Assembly: GCA_002261195.1 (NCBI GenBank)
Contig: MVBO01000034.1
Coordinates: 62,001 to 126,000, forward strand
From: Bifiguratus adelaidae
Taxonomy: Eukaryota; Mucoromycota; Endogonomycetes; Endogonales
Length of the DNA stretch: 64,000 nucleotides
Direction: 5' to 3'
The position numbers and the translations under genes are program-made. The notes beneath the pieces are model-generated. The model saw nothing but the letters and a program-made list of their open reading frames with translations. It made no database searches and was not told the origin of the DNA. Below are positions 45,903 through 56,004 of the stretch, piece after piece; position 1 is the first letter of the stretch, and each line of letters opens with the position of its first letter.

Positions 45903-46839
45903 ATGGTCGAGAAGGCGCGATTATTCATCACCTTATATTGCACTGCTGGACACCCGACACAGCAAGCCATGAGGCGGGTTCATGCTACAACATCTGCTTT
46001 GGGATGCAAGCGCATGTTCACCTCGCCTTCTACGCCCCATGACGCTCACTTGGAGCGCAATCCTTTCCGTGGAATGACTTGGAACGGGGTGACTTTGTCT
46101 GCTCTGAAGAGAGGCCTTACTCGACTGCCTCCCATCGACATTCCCTATGCAGTGGAAGCGGATCGCTTGAAAAGTGCAGCAGTGTTGGTACCGTTATGCA
46201 CCGTCAATGCGAAACCAAGCGTGCTCTTTACCGTTCGAAGTAGCGGATTGCGCACTCATCAAGGCGAAGTCTCGTAAGTGAGAAAACACTCAGTAATATA
46301 ATGCTAAGTTGAACATGGATAGCTTTCCTGGCGGAAAATATGACGAGGCAGACGGAGAATTGCTAATCACTGCCTTACGGGAAACTATAGAAGAGATTGA
46401 TCTTCCCGACGACCGGCATAACATTGATGTGATCGGACAACATCCGACATTACCGAACCGCACCGGCCTTTTACGCGTTTCACCCTTCATTGGTCATCTA
46501 CAGCAACCTATAGAGATAGAAAGCATTCGATATAGCAAGGACGAAGTCTCCAAAGTTTTCAGTCTCGATCTAGAGCACCTAGGTAATCCATCCAATGTTA
46601 CCTGGCGCCGTTTCCGAGAGAGCAAGTACCTCTATCCCATATGGAAGACGCCAGAAGATGTCGAGCAGGATCTATGGGGCTTATCTGCCTTCATACTGGA
46701 TGGTAAGCGGCACCCTACAATCTATTGTAGTCCTGACAAGGAATGATGTGTGACAGGCGTGTTGAGAGCATTGTCTCCAGAATATAACCAGCAACCGCGA
46801 CGGTGGGACCCTAGATCCGAAACTGTACATGTATCATAG
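45903..46839 (+). CDS. PCD1: NUDIX hydrolase, CoA diphosphatase type
   Basis: Three exons, roughly 280 residues from ATG 45903 (a second ATG at 45969 is possible). The N-terminus is basic and Ser/Thr-rich and may target mitochondria or peroxisomes. AAVLVPLCTVNAKPSVLFTV leads to RTHQGEVSFPGGKYDEADGE, the CoA-pyrophosphatase signature joined to the NUDIX box GGKYDEADGELLITALRETIEEI. An intron falls between VS and FPGG. The C-terminal exon ends ETVHVS at 46839. The family hydrolyses CoA and derivatives to phosphopantetheine and 3',5'-ADP. It is not near other CoA genes. Confidence 0.9.
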
Positions 46840-47047
46840 AGGCAATAGAGAAACCCTCATCAATGCTTACTGCTCCAATGTTGAACCTTTGACCTTGAGC
46901 GTAACAAACAGGGCAACCACCAAAATAAGACAATTGACCGGTTTTAAGGTAATGCTGGCATGTTTCAGCAACTACGAGACATATTTCCCAGTTCTGCGCT
47001 CAAAGACCTGGCACTGCCGAAGCGTACCAACAGACAAGACGGCGACA

Positions 47048-48074
47048 ATGGAAAGAGGTAGGGAAGCACCCAGGGTACAGTTAATGTCGGAACTATGGCT
47101 GATGTTGGCCTAGATTGTCAGACATTCGGGCAGACCTTAAGCAAGTCAATAGTTTGCTTCGTACGAGCATAAAGATCCCTGGTCAACAGCAGGAGCAAGG
47201 CAGCATCGATGTCAACGTGCCTGCGCTGAGTGCTCAGGCGCAAAAGTGAGTTTTAAAACGTTTAGCGCACTTTTGCTAACATCTCCCGCAGGGTGAGGGA
47301 ACAAAGACAAGACATCTTGCAGAACAATGAAAGAAACACTGCTGCCGCCAATGTAAGTGCCACTACAATGGTGGACATAGAGATTGACAGGATGCGCAGG
47401 CCATCGATGCACTTTTGTCTCGCGTGTTTGAACGATGCCAGGAGGATTTGACAGGCATTTCGGATTTGCATACCGAGAGCCAGCACTTGACATCCATTAA
47501 AACGCAGCTGGAGAGTTTTGAACGCAAAGCAGGTGAGACATTGCTTTTCATGAGATGCTCCGATGCTCATCTGGCTCATGTCCCAGAAAAACTGATGGAC
47601 AGTCTGGTTGCTTTGGAGGCTACCATCGATGAAACGTTTGCACAACAACACAAGTCCGAATTTGACAGATGGAAAGAGCAACAAGATCGACAGGTGCAGC
47701 AATTCAAGGAGAAGGAAGAGTAAGTGTATGACAAGGCGAAGCTTCCAGATAATAACGACGAACAGACGCAAATTCAAACAATTCGCTCAGAATCTAGACA
47801 TTATCTACAGTAAACATGTTAAGATGGAAGAACAACAACGGCAACAACAGTTGCAGGCTCAAATTGAGGCTGATATGGCGTCATACAAGAAGCGGCAGCT
47901 GTCTGGTGACTTGCCTCCCACTGGTAAGGGTTGTCTTCTTGTAATATCACCATGTTGACCGAAGTTGCAGCTCTCACCACACCTAATGAACCATCCATTA
48001 GCCTGGAGCAAGTCGATCTGGAGGTGGATGCAACCGCTAATGACGAATTGGACGACTTCTTGGGGAGTGATTAG
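47048..48074 (+). CDS. Coiled-coil protein, possibly BLOC-1 related
   Basis: A small exon MERD is joined across an intron with acceptor GTCAG to IRADLKQVNSLLRTSIK. Further exons give about 280 residues of mostly helical, Gln/Glu-rich sequence (LSRVFERCQEDLTGISDLH, FERKAGETLLFM, RWKEQQDRQVQQFKEKEE). The acidic tail is LEVDATANDELDDFLGSD. Its spacing of helices is a little like BLOC-1 subunit 5 (muted), but I would not name it. Its stop is only 3 bp from the stop of the convergent CHM7 gene. Function unknown. Confidence 0.6.
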
Positions 48075-48077
48075 GCT

Positions 48078-49748
48078 TCAATTGGGAACGGCTTCCTTGA
48101 CACGCTCGGGGCGTTTTGGCTGCTCAACTTGGCTTGCACTTGATGGCACAGGGGTTGGGACTTCAGAGTTCTCGAGAAGGCTCCGCGACTCTGATATGGG
48201 AGACGAACCTCGCGCTGAGGATATTGCAGGCGTCGGCGATTGAGGCAACGGTTTCTTGGCCGCCTCTTCTTGAATATACTGATCGAGTTCCCGGTTCAGC
48301 TCGTCGTCATCGATATCCGCTGTCAATGATTGGGATAGCTGTTCAGTTGCGGAACCCATGGCGTCATCAATGTCCTTGTGGTCCGCCAACGTTTCGTATA
48401 CACGATCCGTCACCGCTTCAATGCCGTCCACCGTCAGACCGGATTGCTTGATGACTTTTTGTAGTGTATCAGCACCAATGGAATAGGCCTCCATGACCTA
48501 CGCAAGCACACAATGTGAGATCATGCACATATCCCAATCATTCCTGGCTTACCTCCACATCACTCTCTGCACTCTGGATCTTCAAAAGAATACCATCAAT
48601 GACTGACAGTGAAGAAAGACGCTTCTCAAGCACCATTTGCAATTGCTTTCGCTGTCGCAGGCAAAATAAAGCTTGTGTCTTGGACTTGTTGGATATATAA
48701 CGCGCCGCCTTTTGATAAAGCCTACGCGCCATTAGTTGTGGTCTACTACACGTCAAACTTACGCATTTGATTTCTCTTCAATTTCTTGTACTTGTGTAGT
48801 CAGTTTCCGAGATGCTTCCTTGACCGTTAAAACACCGCGATCTGTTTCCGTGATGAATAATGCCTTGTTTGGCTGTCCGGAAGGCTTGAATTTGATAATC
48901 TATGAATGCTGATTAGCAACGAAGCAAAGTGCTTGAAGAAGCTCACCATATCGTCCTTGAAAGGTTCCGCTAACAAGGCTCGATTTTGACGCTGGAGATA
49001 AGTGAGGACTAGTTGAATATCATTATGCGAGAGTGTCACTCCCGGTATAACGGTAGATGCATATCGTGCAGTGAAGTCTGCTAGTGTCATAAGATGATCG
49101 GTGGAAAAATGGGCGGATGCCATGTGCCGTTGAAGAATATCTTCGCAAACACTCTAATAAGCTTTAGCTTAACCACTCTACCCAAATTCCATAATTGTGC
49201 ATGGCAAAGAGGACTCGTACCTTGAATGCATCAACGACGATATATGTGCCACGTGGATTGACATTAGTATCAACCAATTGCAATCGTCGAAGAGACCAGA
49301 ATAACGGCTCCTTTACAAGATTAGAAAAGAACCATTGTGGCCAAGTATCTTGTTGACCTAGGTATTGTATATCTTGCGATGAAATAATGTCGCGATGTTG
49401 CAGCAATTCCGTCTATTCAGGTATAGAGTAAGGAACAATCCTTGGGGGGACATTTTTACTTACCAAGACAGACTGCAAGGCTAGAGGCCGACCTAAGCCA
49501 TTCCAGCTCAGCTTCTCTTCAAGTTCGTTTGCTTCAAATGATAGAACGTTCCCGTCAGTACCCAAAAGGCCGTGATGCGCACTGTCCTTGAGCCAGGTCT
49601 TCCATGTGGTTATGTTGGCTTCGTAGCCCAAAGGATTGGTGAACTTTGTAGGCGCAAAGTCAGAGTAAAGAAACTTTACCCTTGTAGTCTTCTTCTGAAA
49701 TTCTGCATAAGTTTGCTCCAAGTATCGATGAAGAGCAGCAGCAGACAT
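48078..49748 (-). CDS. CHM7: ESCRT-III-related protein Chm7/CHMP7
   Basis: Minus-strand gene with several introns from ATG 49748, about 450 residues. The N-terminal half is the degenerate winged-helix region of CHMP7 (RVKFLYSDFAPTKFTNPLGY, WPQWFFSNLVKEPLFWSLRR, GTYIVVDAF). The C-terminal half is a Snf7-like helical core: LTVKEASRKLTTQVQEIEEK, YQKAARYISNKSKTQALFCL and RRQ-like QRKQLQMVLEKRL. An acidic, Pro/Ser-rich tail ends with VKEAVPN. Chm7 acts in nuclear envelope and nuclear pore surveillance. It shares a 55-bp gap with the HIRIP3 homologue. Confidence 0.85.
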
Positions 49749-49803
49749 GGGACGCTCTCAAAGAATTGAATCCAATTAAAGACGCGTTGCGCAAGTCTCG
49801 CTC
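49749..49803. promoter_or_regulatory. 55-bp divergent promoter CHM7 / HIRIP3
   Basis: The start codons at 49748 (minus) and 49804 (plus) are separated by 55 bp, the third such tightly spaced pair in the window. No separate core promoters can fit. Confidence 0.6.
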
Positions 49804-51094
49804 ATGGTGAACATTGACGAGTCAGAGCTCAAGCGAAACTGTGAGCAGGTGGTACGCGAGGGTGACTTGGAGTAAGTAGGAGTGCGCGGTTGAATCGCGT
49901 AGTAATGACTCTGTTTTCTCAGAACTTTGACCCCCAAGGTAGTGAGACGAAAACTGGAACGCGTCTTGGTAGGTGTATGGACACCGCTTGCTCTTTCTTG
50001 CGACGGCGAAGGGTCGACGGCAAGCTTTTGCGAATCGATGCACGAATGACTAACAACTATGGCCTTGTCATGATAGAGTCTACCAGAATATGCCCTGGAT
50101 GAGCAACCATGGAAATCAAGACTGAAAAGCATGATCGAAGACGCTCTGGTAAGCCTGCTAGATCCACAACGGGCGCATCAGAGTGCTCATGAGCGATCTG
50201 ATACCAGACAAAGGCGTCCGAACCTGAGCCCAAGCCAAAGACCCAACCTGCTCCCAAACCGAAAACGTCGCAGAAAATCGAGAGGCGAGATTCCCCAGTA
50301 TCCAGCCCAAAGGAACCGACGCGCGTGCGTGTACCGACACTTCAGACATCGAACGAGGATGAAAAGATGGAGAAAGAAAGCCAATCAGAAAATGGAGACA
50401 AGAGCAAAGCATCCGGATCCGAATTGAGCGCAGTGGAAGATGATACATCTATAAAGCCAAGCAAGAAGAAACGAAAAACTGATCAAGACAAGTGGACAAA
50501 GCCACTATCAGCATCAACAGAAAGGAGCAAGGCAAGTATTGGAGGAGAGCTGTTAGCCCGTCGCCAACCTGGAACTTTCTTGCTGCAGACGAAAAAGGAG
50601 CACAATCCTGACGCCGAAAAGATCAAGAAGCTCAAATCCTTTATTGTACAGTGCGGAGTACGCAAGATATGGTCAGTAATCCTTTTTGCTCATCTTGACA
50701 TTGCTTCTCATGGTAGATCCAAGGTCAAAGGAACTCGACGGGCTAGAAACACTGCAAGCCCAGATACGACATTTACAGAAGATACTGCAAGATCTCGGTG
50801 TAGAGGGACGAGCGACAAAAGAAAAATGCGCCGCGGTCAAGGCAGCCAGGGAACTTCGTGCCGAGGTAGAAGCACTCAATACGAACAATATTCTGGATGA
50901 CGAGAAAGGGCGAAAGTCAAACAAAACCAAGAGAACAATACAAGAGGATGATGATGAGGAAGACGGCGAGCCTGAAGATGTAAGTTTGCATGCCCTTTCT
51001 TCATGTCATCGCGGACAAAGGATTCATCTAGATTTAGGCCCATCGTGAATTGGACTTGTCTTTTTTGGGAGATCAGGGATCAGACAGCGATTGA
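49804..51094 (+). CDS. HIRIP3-type histone chaperone
   Basis: Six exons, about 330 residues. The N-terminus resembles a DEK C-terminal-type helical domain (LTPKVVRRKLERVL, then EYALDEQPWKSRLKSMIEDAL across an intron). A long basic/acidic linker with KPKKKR-like clusters (KPSKKKRKTDQDKW) is probably a nuclear localisation region. The C-terminal block KIKKLKSFIVQCGVRKIW and LQKILQDLGVEGRATKEKC then KAARELRAEVEAL matches the HIRIP3 C-terminus, which contains a CHZ-like motif that binds H2A-H2B. The last exon is HRELDLSFLGDQGSDSD. A second histone-chaperone gene beside HIR3 in one window. Confidence 0.82.
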
Positions 51095-51224
51095 CAAGCT
51101 TCCTTACGGCGATGCAATAAACACCATCTACAGAAACACTAGTAGTGGCAATGCGGACTATTGTCTTGCTAATGCGGGAGATAATGAATTACATTCTAGC
51201 GCCAAGGTGCAAAATGCATGTACA

Positions 51225-51599
51225 TTAGGCATTCAGGGATACAAAGGAGCCTTGCTTCTTGGCCGGATCCGTGATTTCCGCCACACAGCCGTTTCGATGA
51301 CAAAAGGTGTTCGGCGTCTCCCGGAACTGATGAACATGGTATGCGGGAGTCACCGGCCGCGCATGTTCTGTTTGAACTATGGAAGACGTAATCACTGTTG
51401 ATGGAGACGGTTGAGCTGGTGTGGAAGTGGAGGGAGTGGAGGGAGGGAGATGGCCATAGTAGAGAGGATCTCGGAACGAGAAGCTGAAATCATCTTCGCT
51501 CATGATAGGATCCCGAATTGGCGTTTTTGTAGGTCTGTGGTGTTCGTGCATTCCTTTAGCATCGGCATAAGTAATATCTCGCACAGTAGGTCGAATCAT
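51225..51599 (-). CDS. Small hypothetical protein
   Basis: An open frame of about 124 codons from ATG 51599 (MIRPTVRDITYADAKGMHEH). It is Ser/Thr/Pro/His-rich, with a central low-complexity stretch (PPSTPSTSTPAQPSPS) and a C-terminus containing two cysteines (NTFCHRNGC). No domain is recognised. It lies between the HIRIP3 and glutamine synthetase genes without overlapping either. It could be a short disordered protein or a chance frame; codon use looks gene-like. Confidence 0.35.
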   Translation of the reverse strand: MIRPTVRDITYADAKGMHEHHRPTKTPIRDPIMSEDDFSFSFRDPLYYGHLPPSTPSTSTPAQPSPSTVITSSIVQTEHARPVTPAYHVHQFRETPNTFCHRNGCVAEITDPAKKQGSFVSLNA

Positions 51600-51962
51600 G
51601 TTGACGAGAAGGCGTAACAGAGAGAAAGTGGCGAGCACAAAAGGTCTGTGTGAAGCTTCGACCTATTTTTTGAAGTGGGGCATCCCGAATTAGCAGTCAT
51701 AATTAAGCACTTGATAAAATTTAACCAATCACATTCCCGTCATGAATCCGGATCGGCCGGAGGGGGGGGGGTAAAAGAGTCTTTTCTGCGGTCATAGGTT
51801 CATGGTATTCATATGGAAAACACTATATTACAATCCTTAACGAGATTCCATGAAGGGGTTGAACAATATCTGGAATAATAAGATTGCCATCTAGAATAGA
51901 AGCAGACAAGGATATCGTGAACAGTTGGAAATGAGGGGTAGGGAGAATTGGAAATGACTTCC
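51600..51962. other. Gap with G10 homopolymer
   Basis: About 360 bp between the small hypothetical frame and the glutamine synthetase stop. It contains a run of ten G (51762-51771), a likely length-variable or error-prone site. No gene seen. Confidence 0.5.
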
Positions 51963-53083
51963 TTAAGCGGCAACGTCACCGCAGGAAGACTCGACGACGA
52001 TACTCGTAACTCGGTAGGGGTCAATGTTGGAAGCAGGACGACGGTCCTCAAGGTAGCCCTTGCCTTCCTTGGCGACGTGACGGGGAATTCTGATGGAAGC
52101 ACCGCGGTTTGCGACACCATAAGAGAACTGAGAAATGTGACCAGTCTCGTGACGTCCAGTGAGTCTCTTGTCATTGTCTTCACCGTAAACGGCAATGTGG
52201 TCCATGTGCTTCAAGGACATCTTCTTGATGGCATCCTCAATAGCCTTGATACCACCCTCTTCACGCATGGCAGCGGTAGAGAAGTTGGTGTGGCAGCCAG
52301 CGCCGTTCCAGTCACCTGGGATAGGCTTGGGGTTCAAGCTGACGACAATGGCAAAGTCTTCAGCAACGCGGTTAAGGAGGTAACGAGCAATCCAAAGGTG
52401 ATCACCCATGTCGATGCCTTCGCAGGGACCAACTTGGAACTCCCATTGACCGGGCATGACCTCAGCGTTGACACCAGAGATATTGACACCGGCGTACAAG
52501 CAGGCACGGTAGTGGGCTTCGACGATATCACGACCAAAGACCTTGTTGGTACCTACACCACAGTAGTAAGGACCTTGCGGGCCGGGGAAACCGCCTTTGG
52601 GCCAGCCGAGAGGAGTACGACCGTCTTGTTGGAACAGAGTATACTCTTGCTCAATACCGAACCAAGGGTGAGTTTCAGCGTAGGTTTCCATGACCTTCTT
52701 GCAGTGGTGACGATAGTTGGTGGCATTGGGAGTGCCATCGGGGTTGTAGGTCTCACAGAGAACCAAAATGTTTGAGCCGCCGCGGAAAGGATCGGCAAAA
52801 ATGGCAGCAGGGACGAGAAGGACATCTGAATCATGGCCAGGGGCTTGCTCAGTAGAAGAACCATCAAAGTTCCAGTCAGGAAGGTCTAGCAAGTGCGAGT
52901 GAGTACAGGTGGCCTTCCGCAAGTCCAATTCAACTTACCAGCAACAGAAGCAGGTACCTTGTCTAAAGTCTTGGTCTTTGAACGGAGTTCGTTAATTCCA
53001 TCAATCCAGATGTACTCGGCTTGAACAAAGCCTTTCTGATCCAGAGCAAGGTATTTTTGAAGGGTAGGAGCAACTGAAGCCAT
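51963..53083 (-). CDS. GLN1: Glutamine synthetase
   Basis: Two exons on the minus strand, start ATG 53083, about 355 residues. Exon 1 ([20 protein letters not shown]) joins exon 2 at [20 protein letters not shown]. The family signatures are complete: [45 protein letters not shown] and the adenylylation-site-like region [20 protein letters not shown]. The latter holds the catalytic Arg residues and is followed by [15 protein letters not shown]. It condenses glutamate and ammonia to glutamine with ATP. Strong codon bias produces a long shadow frame on the opposite strand. Confidence 0.97.
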
Positions 53084-53837
53084 GTCTTTACAAGATGTAT
53101 AGATGGAGGCTATCGAGATATCAGTATTTATATGCATCCCCGCCAACGAAGGACACCGCTTATAGCAGTTGCTTGATTTGCCTTTTTGAGCACTCTTGTT
53201 ACCGTATGCTTTGCACTGTGATCCATCGTCCGCATCCTAAATGAATTAAATTATTCACAAATCGCCTTATAAGGGTTATCTCTTCGTTCAATGTTGCGTG
53301 TGTGACATCTAATCTCTTTTACAGATCCGTGATGGGCTGTGATCATATTAAGTTCCATCAACTCCGCGTGCGTACATCTACAGCCCTGCACACGATCTCG
53401 TGTAGACTCACCCTCGCTTTATATCGTTACAACTTTATTATTGAAGGAATGCTGATATACGCGTAATCGGATGATCACATATGGCAGGCATTCCAGACCT
53501 AGAGGATCGACGCGTAGTTCCCAAAAGCAGAGGAAGGTGTTAAAAGCTTAAGCAAGATTGCAAAGTTGACTTGACCCCTAACATTTTGGGCAGCCACCAC
53601 CTTCCTTTTTTGGAGGATCCAAAAATTGTCCGACGCATTAAGTCGCCCTTTTCATTGTTCATGCACCTGTCGAATGTCAAACCTTCTTGCGCCTGGTTAC
53701 GAGCAGGTCAAGTTGTTGGTTGGCATACTAGAGCAGAACACTCGGTCCCTCTACTTCAAAATGTCAGCCCTTTGTTAACTACGCGCCGGTAATACACTAG
53801 CATTCATCTCACACCACAGCTTGTCAATCTTGGCACC
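53084..53837. other. Divergent intergenic region GLN1 / cyclin Y-like
   Basis: 754 bp between divergent starts. AT-rich stretches occur near 53240-53300 and 53430-53500. No gene is supported. Confidence 0.45.
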
Positions 53838-55786
53838 ATGAAGCCATCTGCAAGTCAGCTATTCTTTCGCTACCTATTTGGTAGCCATAGCAAAACCGCG
53901 CCAGGAGACGAGAACTCTTTCAAGCATGAACGTGAGCAATCGACCTACACGAGTCTTAAAGGTGATCCAGGCGTGAATGTTACCTACCGCGAGAATCCAC
54001 GGCCGGCGGCAAAGACATTGAAACGTGGATACCGATCCGTTTTTGATCTCAATCGTTCTTTTGAATCGATATCCAATAGCGTCAATGCTAAGCGAACAGT
54101 GGACACTGCAACCGCTGTAGATTCCCTTCCCAAACCGAAGAAATCGCCACCGTTTTTGAAGCCATCAGCGACAGATGGTAAGAAAGGGCGCTTCCTCCGC
54201 CATTCCAAATCGCAACCTTTGATTGCAAAAACCGACATTATTGTGTTGAGCCAGAGTACGGAACGAGCAGAGATGTCAACGACAGTATCCCGGTTGCGGC
54301 CAACGGTGAATCAGCATGGATTGCCGCCTGTACCTCCCATACCGACTGCATATCGTCCTCAAACCAAGTCAAAGAATGCACAGCGTCTGCAAGATCCAAA
54401 CAGTGCGGTCAGACCTCCAGCCGATGCCACTAAACCATCAACATCCATATTGCGATCCCAAAGTATACCCACCAGTCTCGAGTCCTTTCCATCTCCACCG
54501 CCAACCCCGTGCAGCACCGAGCCACGTTTCACGCTTACCAAACTCGCTTTGCGAAAAAAACTCGCCTCTCATTCAACCTCTAATCCATCCACAGGCCACA
54601 GACGACTCTTTCGAACGTCAACTCAGGCTGATTTGAAAGCGACCGACATGCCCTTTGCGAGAATACCCGCCCATGCTTTACGCACAGCAACCGAACCAGA
54701 TAATGTACCAAGCATACCTGTACCGCCGCCACGAAGAGCGTCAGAAGGTAGCCAAGGTCAGGATTTGATTTTGGCCAACGTCAACTGGGAAGCCAAGGAA
54801 CGGCTCAAGCGTTCCAATTCAACCTCGTCTCTGTGGACCGTGAATGAAACCTTGGGTACGGCCAATTTTCGTGCTACAGTGCGATGGTAGGCAGTATAAG
54901 TGATACAGAGCAAACACCTAACAGGCTTGTCGATGTAGCATTGCCGATATCATTTATCATCGCGTAGTGAAGTCTCATCGGTCACGCACGTTTCACAGTG
55001 ATCCCGTTCTCATTCTTTCTGGCTGGCGACAGGCAAGTATCCCCGCATTCCAAAAAGCGAGACTTACAGATTAAATTTAGGAATCCGCGACTCTGGCACC
55101 TTTCACGCGTTGGCGTGATGTTCATGAGTATCTACTTCAATTGATGTCGTATGCCGAGGCAAGTCCATCTCTTTCCCATAACAATTCCTATTCTGATGAT
55201 TAATTAGAAGACTTCTGGTGAATGCGCCATCATCACCATGGTATGCAGCTTGTACTTATTTGCACAGCAAACTGACAAACACAATATTAGATTTACTTGG
55301 ACAGGATGCAACAAGCGACAAGGACACATCTTTTCGACGGATCATGGCGATACGCCGTCCTAGGCGCATTCCTACTCGCTGTCAAAGTGTGGGATGATTT
55401 TGCCGTCTTTAATGGAGATTTCGCAGGTGTTGCTCGAGACGGCGTTCCATTCATGTAAGTCCTTTAGCCCGAGAGTGATCATCCTAACGCTTGCTGTTAG
55501 GAATACATTGGAGAGCTGGTATCTGAAGCATCTGGATTACGACGTATCCATTAAAGCCTCCTTATTCGCGATGTACTACTTTTACTTGCGCGATATGGGT
55601 GGAACATGGAGTAATGACCTGGATGTGTACGACGTCAAGAACTCTCCCATGTCCGGAGGATTATCCCTGCGAATTGGTGCAGGAGGCGGCGTACGGACTT
55701 GGTCTGTGAAGCCATTGACTGTTCCTGAAGCGATCCAAGTTGGCGTAAGTGTCTGGATGTGGAAAGATTTAGCAAGAGAATATTGA
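53838..55786 (+). CDS. Cyclin Y-like protein
   Basis: A large first exon (53838 to about 54887) codes for a Ser/Pro/Arg-rich extension of about 350 residues; the cyclin core follows in short exons. RCIADIIYHRVVKSH is formed across intron 1 (donor GTAGGC, acceptor TGTAG) and matches the start of the cyclin Y box. Two GC-AG introns (55033-55080 and 55159-55207) then lead to GECAIITMIYLDRM, RYAVLGAFLLAVKVWDDFAV and MNTLESWYLKHLDYDVS. VKVWDDFAV and the following residues are diagnostic for CCNY rather than PCL cyclins. In animals it activates CDK14/16 at membranes; a Pho85/PCTAIRE-type partner is the likely fungal equivalent (inference). Confidence 0.82.
55033..55080 (+). other. GC-AG intron in the cyclin Y-like gene (first)
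   Basis: The donor is CAG then GCAAGT, and the acceptor is TTTAG. Splicing here joins GWRQ to ESATLAPFTRWRD. Using the nearby GT gives an early stop. Confidence 0.75.
55159..55207 (+). other. GC-AG intron in the cyclin Y-like gene (second)
   Basis: The donor is GAG then GCAAGT, and the acceptor is AATTAG. Splicing here joins LMSYAE to KTSGECAIITM. Using the nearby GT leads straight to a stop codon. Confidence 0.75.
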
Positions 55787-55794
55787 TTAGCACC

Positions 55795-55983
55795 TTAGGC
55801 TACACCGCATCCATCACCCCTCATGCCCTTTAGCCAACCGACGTGTGCCTCTGTCGCCTTGGCCGGAGGAGGCAACTTCTCGGGCACAAGCCGTGGTTTG
55901 CCTTCGCCGGCCACACTCAATGACCTTAAACGCTGCAAGAGCCTAGACAGAACAGCAGACAGTAGAGCAGTGGTTGTTCTCAT
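55795..55983 (-). CDS. Small hypothetical protein (62 aa)
   Basis: A minus-strand frame from ATG 55983 to a stop at 55795. It begins MRTTTALLSAVLSRLLQRLR, an amphipathic Arg/Leu helix that looks like a mitochondrial presequence. A Pro/Lys-rich stretch (PEKLPPPAKATEAH) and a Gly/Cys-rich end (GMRGDGCGVA) follow. It lies 21 bp downstream of the mannosyltransferase stop on the same strand, and its own stop is 8 bp from the stop of the convergent cyclin Y-like gene. It could be a real mitochondrial microprotein or a fortuitous frame. I recognise no family. Confidence 0.42.
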   Translation of the reverse strand: MRTTTALLSAVLSRLLQRLRSLSVAGEGKPRLVPEKLPPPAKATEAHVGWLKGMRGDGCGVA

Positions 55984-56004
55984 GTAAATATACACGATGT
56001 AATT

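Noticed and set aside
51948-52775. 275-codon open frame opposite glutamine synthetase
   Set aside because: Antisense shadow of a strongly biased coding sequence; no domain.
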